NCBI GenBank assembly: GCA_013285425.1
Contig: CP053447.1
Span: 3,664,001-3,728,000 of the forward strand
Length of the DNA: 64,000 nucleotides
Direction: 5' to 3'
Source: Ignavibacteriota bacterium
Lineage (GTDB): Bacteria; Bacteroidota; Ignavibacteria; Ignavibacteriales; Ignavibacteriaceae
Of this stretch, positions 10,126-18,960 are shown piece after piece (the stretch's first letter is position 1; each line of letters starts with the position of its first letter). A program made the translations under genes and the position numbers. The notes beneath the pieces were generated by a model. The model was not told the DNA's origin. It was given only the letters and a program-made list of their open reading frames with translations, and ran no database searches.

Positions 10126-10953
10126 TTATTTTTCGTTTCTAATGATTGATTCAAAAATCTTTGATAGTGATTTAGATATTTTCTTCTGTTTAGTAATGTA
10201 TGTTTCAAATGATTTGAGAGTTTCAGGTTTGAGATGTTTTTTGGCAAGAGCAAGTAATTTTTCCTTATTCTCATCTAGCTTGGTTTCTTTAACTCTATTA
10301 AAAAGATAATCAAACACTTTTTCAAGAGTCCTAATACCAATTCCTTCAACACTAGTTAAGCTGCTTATATTTTTTATTTTATCATCGCCCAGGATTTTTA
10401 ATAATTTTTCAGCATACTGTTTTTGGATTTGGGCTTTTTCTTTTATTTCCTCAATCGACATTGATAAGAATTTGTTTTTAAGTGATTCATATAAATCGTC
10501 TGGCAAATCTGGATCGTAACGATAAATTTCGACAGGGATATCAATCCTAGATAAATATGATTCCATAACTTTAATGGATTCATTTTCTGGGATGTTACCG
10601 TGTCTTGATCCCAAAACTGGAAACGCTACAGAAGTAATTCCTTTTTCTTTGTAAGTATCAACAAATTTTTGCAAACCTTTTTCCAGGTATTCAATTTTCG
10701 AATCATCCTTCCAATCCTCCTTGGTCGGAAAATTAATTATCCATCTATCTGCGGCTTTATAAATCCAAAGTTTTCCAATTTGTATTTGTTTTTGTTTACA
10801 AAGCTCTACATACTTTTCATTCATATCTGGATATCTCAACCGAAATTCTAATGCGACACCTGCGCCCATTACCCCCACTGTATTTACAGTATTAACCAGA
10901 GCTTGAGCTTGAGAAGTAAATAAATTGCCTTTAATAATTGTAATATTACTCAT
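10126..10953 (-). CDS. DarG-like macrodomain protein
   Basis: 275 residues. Residues 1-160 form a macrodomain. It opens with ITIIKGNLFTSQAQALVNTV, then GVMGAGVALEF for the ADP-ribose phosphate loop, and AFPVLGSRHGNIP for the second loop. This matches the DarG branch, which removes ADP-ribose from DNA and neutralises DarT toxins. The C-terminal 110 residues are helical and charged, with a VEGIGIRTLEK stretch like a helix-hairpin-helix. Its start overlaps the stop of the giant DarT-containing gene (ATGA), the toxin-antitoxin coupling expected for DarTG. An antitoxin role is inferred from the domain and this coupling. Confidence 0.85.
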   Translation of the reverse strand: MSNITIIKGNLFTSQAQALVNTVNTVGVMGAGVALEFRLRYPDMNEKYVELCKQKQIQIGKLWIYKAADRWIINFPTKEDWKDDSKIEYLEKGLQKFVDTYKEKGITSVAFPVLGSRHGNIPENESIKVMESYLSRIDIPVEIYRYDPDLPDDLYESLKNKFLSMSIEEIKEKAQIQKQYAEKLLKILGDDKIKNISSLTSVEGIGIRTLEKVFDYLFNRVKETKLDENKEKLLALAKKHLKPETLKSFETYITKQKKISKSLSKIFESIIRNEK

Positions 10954-13900
10954 ATTGCGATTTCGTTAAATAATTCTATATATCTGCTTTCATAAATTGT
11001 ACTAAAAACCAATCTTTTACCAGATTTTTCAAGCACTTTTTCACCATATGCGTACTTGAAAAGATTTTCAAGGTAAACCAATCCTCCAGCATCTTTTGTG
11101 TAACTACCAGCATCTACCTGATAGTAAACCGTTAACAATTCAAAATATTCTTTTACGTTTATATCGTATCTAACTGCAATTGAATTAATTAATTCTAAAG
11201 TTTTATCCTTAAATAATTTGTATTGAAAATATTTACCTAATGGATCATCACTTAAAAGTGCTCTAAAAATTTTTGTTTCAATTGCACTTAATTCCAATTT
11301 ATCCTTTATGTCTTCAAATAATTGCAATGAAAATTTATGCTGCAAATTCTTATCTAAGGAATCGATCGCCTGAGGTTTTCCGATATCGTGAATTACTAAG
11401 AATACTTTCATTTTTTCACGTGATAAGACTTCCTCAAATTTCCAATCTTTAAAGTATTTATCAAATTCATTAAGAACATTTTTTATGTGATCAAATAATT
11501 TATAATGTCTTACAAGTGCACTAAATATATTTTTTAGTCTTTCATCTACCTCTATGACAGATGAAATCAGTTTTTCGTTTTCATCAGGAGTTTCGTCCTC
11601 CACTGTTTGTTCTGGGATTAAGCCGTTGGTAAAGAGCAGCCATTCTTGATTCGTTTTACCGTTTATATAATAAGCAGAATAAATTCCGCTTGATGAGCTT
11701 ACAACGGATATATGGTCACTTGCCTTCGTTACATCCTTCACAGGAGTTGAATTGACATTTTTAATTGATAAAATTTTTAAAGATTCAAATGGTCTACGAT
11801 AAGAAAATGATGCGTTTATTTTAGCTTCTCCTTGAGTAATCTTAACTATAGCATTTTCATTATAATAATATGAAGGATCCGCTGTAATTTGACTATAGTA
11901 AGGGTTATCGATTCCAATAAGATTTTGGAGAGTATCTTTATCATTTTTTGATCGGCATATGATTTCGACTGAGGTGAGTCTGGATAAATCAAGTTCATCT
12001 TTTACAACAAATTCTTGTTGAGATGCTGATAAGAAAGCCCATCTTCCACACTCAGCATAGCTTTTGTACAGATTGATGAAGTCAAATGACCTTAAAAAAT
12101 CATAATCGTTCCCAATCTGTGTTTTAGGGTACCATCTTAGGTTTCCATTGCTGACAAAACAATTCTCGCCAAATTTGTCCAGCACTTCTTCTATTTTAAC
12201 TTTAAAGAAAATTGGGACAGGACATTGTGGTAGATCATTATTTTTTGTTTCCTTTCCCAGTCCTTCATTGTAATATTGAGTTGGTGTTTTAGGCCTAAAA
12301 TAAAATCTGGCGAAATTCTTAATTAGTGTGTCCGTTGTACTAATAAAAGAAGCACCAGCACTATCTCGAAATCTCGACAAATTTCTACTTTGTATTTTCC
12401 CAGACTGAATTATAGAGACTGCATTTTCTATGTGAGTAAAATGAAAGGCATAACCACTGTAAGGACTATCTGACAAGCTTAGCAACTCCAATAATTTTTC
12501 TTTAAAAGATTTGTCCTCCCCTTGGGGGAAAAAGGTTTCCCTTGCAGGGATTAAAGCATCTAATTCATCTTGTGGTGGTGGCTCAAACTCTCCTTCGAAT
12601 AACTTTTTAATCTCTTCAGGAGTATCTTGTCTCTTTTGGGATAACGAGTCCAAATGCTCTTTAAGAAAACCATTTCTGTCAATAATCTCTTCTAATACCT
12701 GTATCAATTCATTTTCATTACCTGTGAAGAATATATTGCCTTCAGCATCAATATCGATTTTTTTTACAATATCTATAGAGTCAATAAGTATATTGTTAAA
12801 GTATATATTATACGAAAGATTAGAACTACCAAATGGAGTTTTATAGATTTTAAACAATCCTTTTAATTCTTGCTTCCAAAGTTTATAATACTCGTTAAAC
12901 AACTCTGTGCATTCATTTAACAACTTCTCTTTATTTAGTTCGAGGTGTATCTCTATTCTTTTTAATGAAAGCTTTTCATCCTCCTGAGTTGGAAATAAAT
13001 CCAGGTCAATTAAGGATCCATCAATTGTACTAAATATTTTCGATAGAATATTTTCCCCATAATTTTTTAGTTCTTCCTTTAAATCTGAATCAATGCACCA
13101 AACTTTTGTATCAGCATTGAACCTAATGATACTATATCTGAAAGTATGATCCTCAGTTATGCTACAAATTATTGGGGCAGGTGTTGAATACGAGAATGGA
13201 ATTATGTCAACTATCTTTCTAACATATTTTAACTGAGGCATATTCTCGGAAATAATTATTTTTCTACTTGTTAACCACTCCATTGTTCTTGAAAGGTATC
13301 CCCGCTGTAATTTGGCAAGATTAACTATGGTTTGCTCATCAGTTTCCACTTTACCCAAAAGTGCCTTCCTCAGCTGTATGAGTTCAGAGGATTCCATATT
13401 TACTCCTATTGCTGAAAGAAATTGAAGCTTAAGCGAGGTTTCTGACTTTTCGATTCCTGCTTTAATCCAGTCTGGTAGCTTTTCCTCATCAGTAGCATAA
13501 AAATCTGGATAAACTGATTTTTCTGGGTTGAATCCTAATATTAAATTTTTGTTTTCATTTGTATATTTTAATTCTGCAGCACTATTTTGATTCCATACTG
13601 TTCCGTCTATTTCAATCTTCTCTGGTCTATCATTCAATGATGAATATTTTTTATACATTGCCATAAAAATTTCTTGTTGAGCTTCTAAATCATCTTTTAA
13701 TTCATTCTTTAGTGGAAAACAAAAAAACACACCATCTTTGAAGAATGGTTCAACTACTATACTTGTTCCCTCAATTTCAAATTGAGGATTCTCTGAACTT
13801 AGTCTTAGGAGATCCTTAACTTCAGTATATTTTTGATTCAATAATTTTTCTTTGTGGATATACTTTAAATCCTCCGTATAATATTTGCCTTTTTGCAGAT

Positions 13901-16787
13901 TATTAAATACTCCTTGCCTGTCCTGAATTTTGTATTTAGTAAAATCAATATCTTTCTTAGAATTTTCGGTTAGATATAAAAGTAAAAAAGCTAATTGATG
14001 AGCATTTTCGATATTTGAACTTAACTCATTTATTATTTCTGATTTTGGTTTACCTCTTCCTATTCCAAGAAACTGTCCAAGATTATTATGATTAAAATCA
14101 ATAAAAGATTTTAATACTTTTTCAATTAACTCAGAAGATTGAGAATAATTCGGAAGAATTTTTGAAAGTATAAGTTCGTATTTTTCAGAATCATCACTTT
14201 CTATCTTCTTAAAGACTACTTTGTTATGAAAGGATATGGACTCGAGTGATATTAGAGCACCGTTAATTGTCCTAATTCTTACTTTCTCTCTGATTATATC
14301 ATAATCGATACTTCGAGCTAAGGTTAGAATTTTATGTTCAAAAGTTTCCTTATTGTAAACAGTACCTTCTAATAGTTCTACATATTTGAATTTATCCAGA
14401 TATTCTCTTTGAACTTCTTTGCTATCTGCTTCAGCTATGGCATCAATAAAAGGTGGAAAATCTTTAATCAGAGACATAATTTTTTTATATAAAGCGACCT
14501 CTTCAAGAAGACCACTTTTATTCTCAACCACCAAGTATAATTCATCGGGTAATTGAACTAAGTAGTCCTTCAGATTTTCACTTATAAAATTCTTCAATTT
14601 TTGGTGCTTCGGAGCAATGAAGTACTGATGGACATTTTCGCCCCTCTTTTCAACTCGATAACCATTCTGCTCCTTTGTAAAAAGCAATTTATTAAACATT
14701 GGGGCAGAAATAGCATTGAAAAAAGAAATTAGTATTTGGATGTCATCTAAACTTAAAGCATTCTTTGAGCTATCAAGTTTGATTGATAAATAATCAAGAA
14801 ACTTATTTTTGTCTTTGAGATATCCAAATTCACCCGCAAGAAAATCGTAGACATTGATAAGTTTACTTGAATCTAACTGATAATATTTGAATCCAAGTTT
14901 TTTTAAGACTTCCAAAATGCTATTGAAATCTTCCGTAATTAATATTCGTTCGGCGCTAGATTTTATTTCGTTAACTGAATAAAATTCCCCATCTGCAAAT
15001 GAAAATAATTTTAATTCATTGAGTCTCTTGGTTAACAAGTTAGTCTGTCTTATTAATTGTCCTCCGCTAGGAACAGTTTCATCTCGTTTTATATGGGCTT
15101 TGTTTAGCTCAACTAATATTTGGCCTATAGTATCCTTATTATTTCCTATCCATTCATTAATAATTTTAACATCTGATGAGGAAATAATTAGGTCGGTTAA
15201 TGATGCAGGTTTTAAATTTAATTTCGCTGGGGTTTTTGCTGCTGAAATTAAAACCTCCTCATCCGAATAAAACCAGTCAAATTGTTTCACAGCAAAATGA
15301 GAAGGATTGATACCCAAGGCAGTATCTTTTATCCTAACATTTTCTTTTAAAATCGCTCTGTCTGAAATCGTTGGAACATTTTTCTTGGCATAATCCGATA
15401 GTGGTTTCATTAGATATTCGTACACCCACAACTTATTGGGTAGAGAACTCCACTCGGAAGATAGAATTGCTGAATAAATTTTAGTATACTCTTTGAAATC
15501 TTTTGTTTTGAGAAATTCTAGTTTTGAGATGATTTTATCTGAAAGGCATTTTAACAGTTTTTTATTTCTTGCACCATCATCTAAACTAGTGCGTTGACTG
15601 AGATTATGAAAAATATTGCAGTGAATTATAAAATTATATTTATGTAATTCATCACTAATTGGAAAATAAAGATAGAAATTAGGATTACTCTTTATTGAGG
15701 TATCATCACTACTATTGGATACACCAAGATAGAACTCGACAAATTCAGGTTTTTCTTCATCTGTTAGATCACTAGTAATATCTTTATACGAAGTATCGTT
15801 TTGGGCGATAATAAATTCATAAATAGAAATATCAGCTGGTTGGAATGGATTAGCAAGATCATTCAGATAAACTTTTTCAAGTTTATGTGATGTATATTTT
15901 TCCCCTAAGTTATTTAGGATGCTTAAAGAATAGCTAATACCTTTACGAACGTGATTTTCTTCTAACCTTTCGTTTTTATTCTTTCCTAATTTAAGAAACG
16001 TTATCGTCCCACGATTAAATTTGCTTAAATCTGATAGATGATTTTTGAACAGCTTCTCTTTTGCAAATTTTATAAATTTAGTGAGTTCCTCAATAGAGAG
16101 TGTGTTGGAAATTTTATTATAGTTAAAATCATAAATCTCATCGTTAACACCACAAGGAAAATTTGTTACTAGAATTTTAATCAACCAAGGATAATCATCT
16201 TCACAGGTGTAGCCCCCATCCACATGTATAATTTTTGGTTCACAATGAATTATATTTTGGGTAGAGTCATAATTTAGAAATGATTGAAGATCAGAATTAG
16301 TTTTCCAGCTAAAAAGTATTGGACCATTTAGCTTCTTCAATTCACCTTTCCCATTTGATTCGCCTATCAATCTGTGAACAATTTTAAAGCCTACTCCAAA
16401 CTTCCCAATATTACTTTTTGATTCTTTAGTAGATTGCCCTATGTTCAAAATTGATCTAATACCTTCAAATGAGAATTGCTCACCATCGTTAAATGCGATC
16501 AAATAATCTTCGTCAAAAACTAGTGCAAAAGTTTTACTTTTTGCGTCGAAAGCATTTTGTAAAAATTCATAGATGGCCTGCCAGTCTTGAGCCATATCAA
16601 GGAATGGAGTAATAAACTTATCAATATCTCTTTTGTCAGCGTGAAACAATTCAAAAAAACCAAATACCTGTTCCAAACCATTCTGATATGAGTGTCCGAT
16701 GAAATGTTCATTTCTAGATGGGTCTTTTATTTTGCGGACATCTTCCTTATAGAATTTCCTGAAAACTCGTAAATCTTTTACCTTCAT
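10950..16787 (-). CDS. Giant GHKL ATPase / DarT-like ADP-ribosyltransferase / HD-domain protein
   Basis: 1945 residues. The N-terminus is a GHKL (Hsp90/sacsin-like) ATPase: EFLQNAFDA (74-82) is the N box, FNDG (99-102) the G1 box and GKFGVGFK (128-135) the G2 box. A long middle part of about 1300 residues is not recognised. Residues about 1437-1640 match the DarT family of DNA ADP-ribosyltransferases: FHFTHIENA (1448-1456), ARFYFRPKTPTQYY, CPVPIFF, and QQEF with the likely catalytic Glu1592. The C-terminus carries an HD phosphohydrolase signature, VIHDIGKP with His1800-Asp1801, an upstream HYKLFDH and a later VDAG. The next gene is a DarG-like macrodomain with overlapping start. The ATPase could gate the toxin domain upon phage sensing; that is inference. 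A DarT domain inside a GHKL protein is unfamiliar to me. Confidence 0.85.
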   Translation of the reverse strand: MKVKDLRVFRKFYKEDVRKIKDPSRNEHFIGHSYQNGLEQVFGFFELFHADKRDIDKFITPFLDMAQDWQAIYEFLQNAFDAKSKTFALVFDEDYLIAFNDGEQFSFEGIRSILNIGQSTKESKSNIGKFGVGFKIVHRLIGESNGKGELKKLNGPILFSWKTNSDLQSFLNYDSTQNIIHCEPKIIHVDGGYTCEDDYPWLIKILVTNFPCGVNDEIYDFNYNKISNTLSIEELTKFIKFAKEKLFKNHLSDLSKFNRGTITFLKLGKNKNERLEENHVRKGISYSLSILNNLGEKYTSHKLEKVYLNDLANPFQPADISIYEFIIAQNDTSYKDITSDLTDEEKPEFVEFYLGVSNSSDDTSIKSNPNFYLYFPISDELHKYNFIIHCNIFHNLSQRTSLDDGARNKKLLKCLSDKIISKLEFLKTKDFKEYTKIYSAILSSEWSSLPNKLWVYEYLMKPLSDYAKKNVPTISDRAILKENVRIKDTALGINPSHFAVKQFDWFYSDEEVLISAAKTPAKLNLKPASLTDLIISSSDVKIINEWIGNNKDTIGQILVELNKAHIKRDETVPSGGQLIRQTNLLTKRLNELKLFSFADGEFYSVNEIKSSAERILITEDFNSILEVLKKLGFKYYQLDSSKLINVYDFLAGEFGYLKDKNKFLDYLSIKLDSSKNALSLDDIQILISFFNAISAPMFNKLLFTKEQNGYRVEKRGENVHQYFIAPKHQKLKNFISENLKDYLVQLPDELYLVVENKSGLLEEVALYKKIMSLIKDFPPFIDAIAEADSKEVQREYLDKFKYVELLEGTVYNKETFEHKILTLARSIDYDIIREKVRIRTINGALISLESISFHNKVVFKKIESDDSEKYELILSKILPNYSQSSELIEKVLKSFIDFNHNNLGQFLGIGRGKPKSEIINELSSNIENAHQLAFLLLYLTENSKKDIDFTKYKIQDRQGVFNNLQKGKYYTEDLKYIHKEKLLNQKYTEVKDLLRLSSENPQFEIEGTSIVVEPFFKDGVFFCFPLKNELKDDLEAQQEIFMAMYKKYSSLNDRPEKIEIDGTVWNQNSAAELKYTNENKNLILGFNPEKSVYPDFYATDEEKLPDWIKAGIEKSETSLKLQFLSAIGVNMESSELIQLRKALLGKVETDEQTIVNLAKLQRGYLSRTMEWLTSRKIIISENMPQLKYVRKIVDIIPFSYSTPAPIICSITEDHTFRYSIIRFNADTKVWCIDSDLKEELKNYGENILSKIFSTIDGSLIDLDLFPTQEDEKLSLKRIEIHLELNKEKLLNECTELFNEYYKLWKQELKGLFKIYKTPFGSSNLSYNIYFNNILIDSIDIVKKIDIDAEGNIFFTGNENELIQVLEEIIDRNGFLKEHLDSLSQKRQDTPEEIKKLFEGEFEPPPQDELDALIPARETFFPQGEDKSFKEKLLELLSLSDSPYSGYAFHFTHIENAVSIIQSGKIQSRNLSRFRDSAGASFISTTDTLIKNFARFYFRPKTPTQYYNEGLGKETKNNDLPQCPVPIFFKVKIEEVLDKFGENCFVSNGNLRWYPKTQIGNDYDFLRSFDFINLYKSYAECGRWAFLSASQQEFVVKDELDLSRLTSVEIICRSKNDKDTLQNLIGIDNPYYSQITADPSYYYNENAIVKITQGEAKINASFSYRRPFESLKILSIKNVNSTPVKDVTKASDHISVVSSSSGIYSAYYINGKTNQEWLLFTNGLIPEQTVEDETPDENEKLISSVIEVDERLKNIFSALVRHYKLFDHIKNVLNEFDKYFKDWKFEEVLSREKMKVFLVIHDIGKPQAIDSLDKNLQHKFSLQLFEDIKDKLELSAIETKIFRALLSDDPLGKYFQYKLFKDKTLELINSIAVRYDINVKEYFELLTVYYQVDAGSYTKDAGGLVYLENLFKYAYGEKVLEKSGKRLVFSTIYESRYIELFNEIAI

Positions 16788-16867
16788 ATTACATCTGTAT
16801 TTTTAAGTTTTAGTGCCCTACCCACCAACTCGGCTCTTAGGAAGGATTCTTCGCAGAACTTGCTCAT
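16784..16867 (-). CDS. Possible 27-residue leader peptide of the defence operon
   Basis: A short frame that begins with ATG at 16,867 and ends in a TGA overlapping the ATG of the giant gene (ATATGA), the same kind of overlap used between later genes of the operon. The frame stays open upstream to a TAG at about 16,919, so a longer form with a non-ATG start is possible. The peptide has no known motif. It could couple translation into the giant gene. It may also be chance. Confidence 0.3.
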   Translation of the reverse strand: MSKFCEESFLRAELVGRALKLKNTDVI

Positions 16868-16962
16868 AGTGTCAGCAACTTTCCAATCATTACAGTTAAA
16901 AATAAAGAATACTCCAAACTATGAGAAGTGTTTTTATCGAAAAACTTATGGGGCTTTAAAAC

Positions 16963-16987
16963 AAAAAAGCCGGCATCTCTGCCGGCT
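16963..16987 (-). terminator. Rho-independent terminator
   Basis: A 7-bp stem AGCCGGC/GCCGGCT with a 6-base loop, followed on the minus strand by a run of T. It lies 17 bases past the stop of the small gene ending at 17,004 and separates that gene from the defence operon, whose promoter must then lie within 16,788-16,962. Confidence 0.85.
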
Positions 16988-17003
16988 AGAAGAGGAACTA
17001 TTG

Positions 17004-17348
17004 TTATTTGTTCAGTTGCTTTATGGCTTTAGTCCGATCTATACTTGTATGAGTAATCGAGATTTTGGAGTTAACCATTTTTTCGATGCTAGCAATATCT
17101 TTTTTCCTGAAATGTTCTGGTTCATTTTTATCCCAAACCAATTCTAAATCTCTGCCATCGAGAGATACTGAAAGTAATTTGTTTTTATATTGCTTGCTTA
17201 TGAGATCAATAATACTTTCAATAATCTTTACATTCTTCTTTTTCCCAACGATTAAAACTTTATTGTATTCATAAACATTATCAATTGCATCCTCTTTTTC
17301 TTTTTGTAATTCATCATTACTACTAAGAAGAGATTTACTTTTTTTCAT
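17004..17348 (-). CDS. Hypothetical 114-residue protein
   Basis: Not recognised. It is a charged, mixed alpha/beta protein with no membrane segment. The N-terminal 25 residues are helical and lysine-rich, followed by alternating strands (KVLIVGKKKNVKIIESII). It is third in a leftward run of three genes (18,694 to 17,004), 11 bases after the preceding stop, and is closed by a strong terminator. The neighbours suggest an accessory function of the mobile element. The ATG follows a GGTAAGAC stretch that could serve as weak ribosome binding site. Confidence 0.65.
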   Translation of the reverse strand: MKKSKSLLSSNDELQKEKEDAIDNVYEYNKVLIVGKKKNVKIIESIIDLISKQYKNKLLSVSLDGRDLELVWDKNEPEHFRKKDIASIEKMVNSKISITHTSIDRTKAIKQLNK

Positions 17349-17359
17349 AGTCTTACCTT

Positions 17360-17908
17360 TCAGTTTAAATACATAAAATGTGAATTATTTATTTCTTCTG
17401 ATGAGTTATGCACCGCATCAGTAGCTTTTCTTACCAGCTTAAGTATCTGAACACTGAATACGTCCGCTATTTGAACAGAGTACTGAATCAGAAAACATTG
17501 TTTGTCTGAATAAGTCGTTTCAACAATTAGATCAAATACATCAAACTGTCTACTTCTAAGCATCTCTTTTCTTTCTTCATAGTATCCGTACATCGCTAAA
17601 TCACCGCTCCACCTATCGATTTCACTACTTTCTTCGAATCTTATCTGAAATTCCTGTTTATCGATTCTTTCCAGAATCACTTTTACATTTACTAATTCTG
17701 GTTCTTTGTATAATGTTTCATCCTGAATGATGAATTTGATACCCATCGGAAGAATTTTTTCACTGATTCTTTGAAGCTCGTTTTTTCTAAGGTAGAATTG
17801 AGTCCTGCTATCCGATTCAAGAACTATCTTCTTGAATTTAAGCTGGTATAAATCTGTTAGAGAATCAAACCTTGGTTTTGATACTCTGCTTTTAATCTGT
17901 TGTACCAT
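17360..17908 (-). CDS. Hypothetical 182-residue protein
   Basis: Not recognised. It is a soluble protein rich in beta strands and charged residues, with no cysteine cluster or nucleotide-binding motif. It ends in a helical part (DVFSVQILKLVRKATDAV). The gene is the middle one of a three-gene leftward group, separated from the gene before it by 63 bases containing a GC-rich hairpin. Context gives no function beyond membership of the integrated element. Confidence 0.7.
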   Translation of the reverse strand: MVQQIKSRVSKPRFDSLTDLYQLKFKKIVLESDSRTQFYLRKNELQRISEKILPMGIKFIIQDETLYKEPELVNVKVILERIDKQEFQIRFEESSEIDRWSGDLAMYGYYEERKEMLRSRQFDVFDLIVETTYSDKQCFLIQYSVQIADVFSVQILKLVRKATDAVHNSSEEINNSHFMYLN

Positions 17909-17939
17909 TGATTCTTTCCCGTTTGAATAGTGATAGGGA

Positions 17940-17958
17940 AAGCGGGCCGTAGCCCGCC
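17940..17958 (-). terminator. GC-rich hairpin, partial terminator or attenuator
   Basis: GCGGGC/GCCCGC with a 4-base CGTA loop, placed 14 bases beyond the stop at 17,972. On the minus strand the downstream sequence has only a short T run (TTTCCC), so full termination is doubtful. It may reduce expression of the two genes that follow. Confidence 0.45.
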
Positions 17959-17971
17959 TGTTATTGGGTGA

Positions 17972-18694
17972 TTATGATTCAGAGGTATTTAATTTATCAA
18001 GTACCCTTTCCAGCACTTTCTGCTCAAGTTGAGAAGACTTACTGAGTTTTTTCGATACTGTTTTAACTTCCTGGGACAAGAAGGATTTTAAGGATTCATA
18101 CGCTTTAACAGTCTTCCCTTCTTTAACCTGTTGCTCAATCTTAGAAACTAAATCTTTACTACCATTCTTAGATGCCTTATCCAGTTCCTTATCAATTCTC
18201 TTCACTAATTCAGATTCCTTTAAGTACGCTTTCTTCTTGTTTAATTTATTTCTGTTTGTTGATCGTTTTGCTGATGCCAAGATTAAAATATCATTATCTA
18301 TTTTCTTTATTTCCTGCTCTACATCAAATTTTTCTAATTTTTTCTCTTCAATTACCGCCTTAATAATCTCTTTATCAGTTATATCTAAGGTTACGTGTTT
18401 TACTTTTTCAGTGTCATCACCAAGCGGAACTATTAAATATCCTCGATCCAGATCAGCTTTTTTGTCAGCTATTTCTTTATTAAGCCTCTCTTCTTTCTGT
18501 TTTTTTTGGTCTCTAGTTCTTTTAAAATTAGCAATTATTTTGTTGTCCTTTCTGTAGTGTCTTCTTCCTGAACCATTTTTTGTTTCTGCATTTTCAGGTT
18601 GTGTGCTCTCTCCAGAATTATTCTGAAGGTTTTCATTGTTTCGCTCTCCATTAGTTGGGTTGAGTTCTTCTGGGTTTGCAATTACGTCTGTCAT
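17972..18694 (-). CDS. Lysine-rich coiled-coil protein, hypothetical
   Basis: 240 residues. The first 45 are low-complexity and rich in Asn, Glu and Gly; the rest is strongly charged and helical (repeated KKLEK, EIKKID and ELVKRIDKELDKA type stretches), consistent with long coiled coils. No enzyme motif or membrane segment. This layout recalls phage or element structural and scaffold proteins and nucleic-acid binding proteins, but nothing decides between these. It follows a long leader (18,695-18,900) with strong RNA structure. Confidence 0.7.
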   Translation of the reverse strand: MTDVIANPEELNPTNGERNNENLQNNSGESTQPENAETKNGSGRRHYRKDNKIIANFKRTRDQKKQKEERLNKEIADKKADLDRGYLIVPLGDDTEKVKHVTLDITDKEIIKAVIEEKKLEKFDVEQEIKKIDNDILILASAKRSTNRNKLNKKKAYLKESELVKRIDKELDKASKNGSKDLVSKIEQQVKEGKTVKAYESLKSFLSQEVKTVSKKLSKSSQLEQKVLERVLDKLNTSES

Positions 18695-18755
18695 TGTAGT
18701 GACCTTTCAAATTTTGTTGAAAAAATTATTTAATAGTTTTTCACAATTTTTATAT

Positions 18756-18835
18756 AGAGCCCCGGTAGACTCTCTGGTCTTGTGAAACCAGGCTGATCAG
18801 TATGTCAAAGAACATTTTCTGATCGGCCTTAGGCA
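18756..18835 (-). promoter_or_regulatory. Structured 5' leader of the 18.7-kb gene group
   Basis: Between the terminator of the AAA+ gene and the ATG at 18,694 lies a stretch with two nested hairpins. CTGGT/ACCAG pairs 18,774-18,778 with 18,787-18,791. A 10-bp stem GGCTGATCAG/CTGATCGGCC pairs 18,791-18,800 with 18,819-18,828 and has one G-U wobble; it shares base 18,791 with the first stem, so the two are probably alternatives. A GCCTTAGGC near-palindrome follows. Base content is less AT-rich than the surroundings. It could be a regulatory leader or a small RNA; no known riboswitch class is recognised. Confidence 0.4.
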
Positions 18836-18894
18836 TTGATTATACCAGAGTGGTTTTATTTGATTCTAGAATGAATTCGAAGTTTTTAGGTTTG

Positions 18895-18932
18895 GAAATA
18901 AAAAAATCCTTTGAAGTTGTTCAAAGGATTTT
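18895..18932 (-). terminator. Strong rho-independent terminator of the AAA+ gene
   Basis: A perfect 13-bp inverted repeat AAAATCCTTTGAA/TTCAAAGGATTTT with a 4-base loop (18,903-18,932), followed on the minus strand by T7. It lies 29 bases past the stop at 18,961. Confidence 0.9.
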
Positions 18933-18960
18933 GAAGATGTTCAAAATATGTTGTGGATGT

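Noticed and set aside
16860..17147. Rightward 95-codon frame over the terminator at 16,963
   Set aside because: It crosses a clear leftward terminator and lies opposite a leftward gene; no protein-like content.
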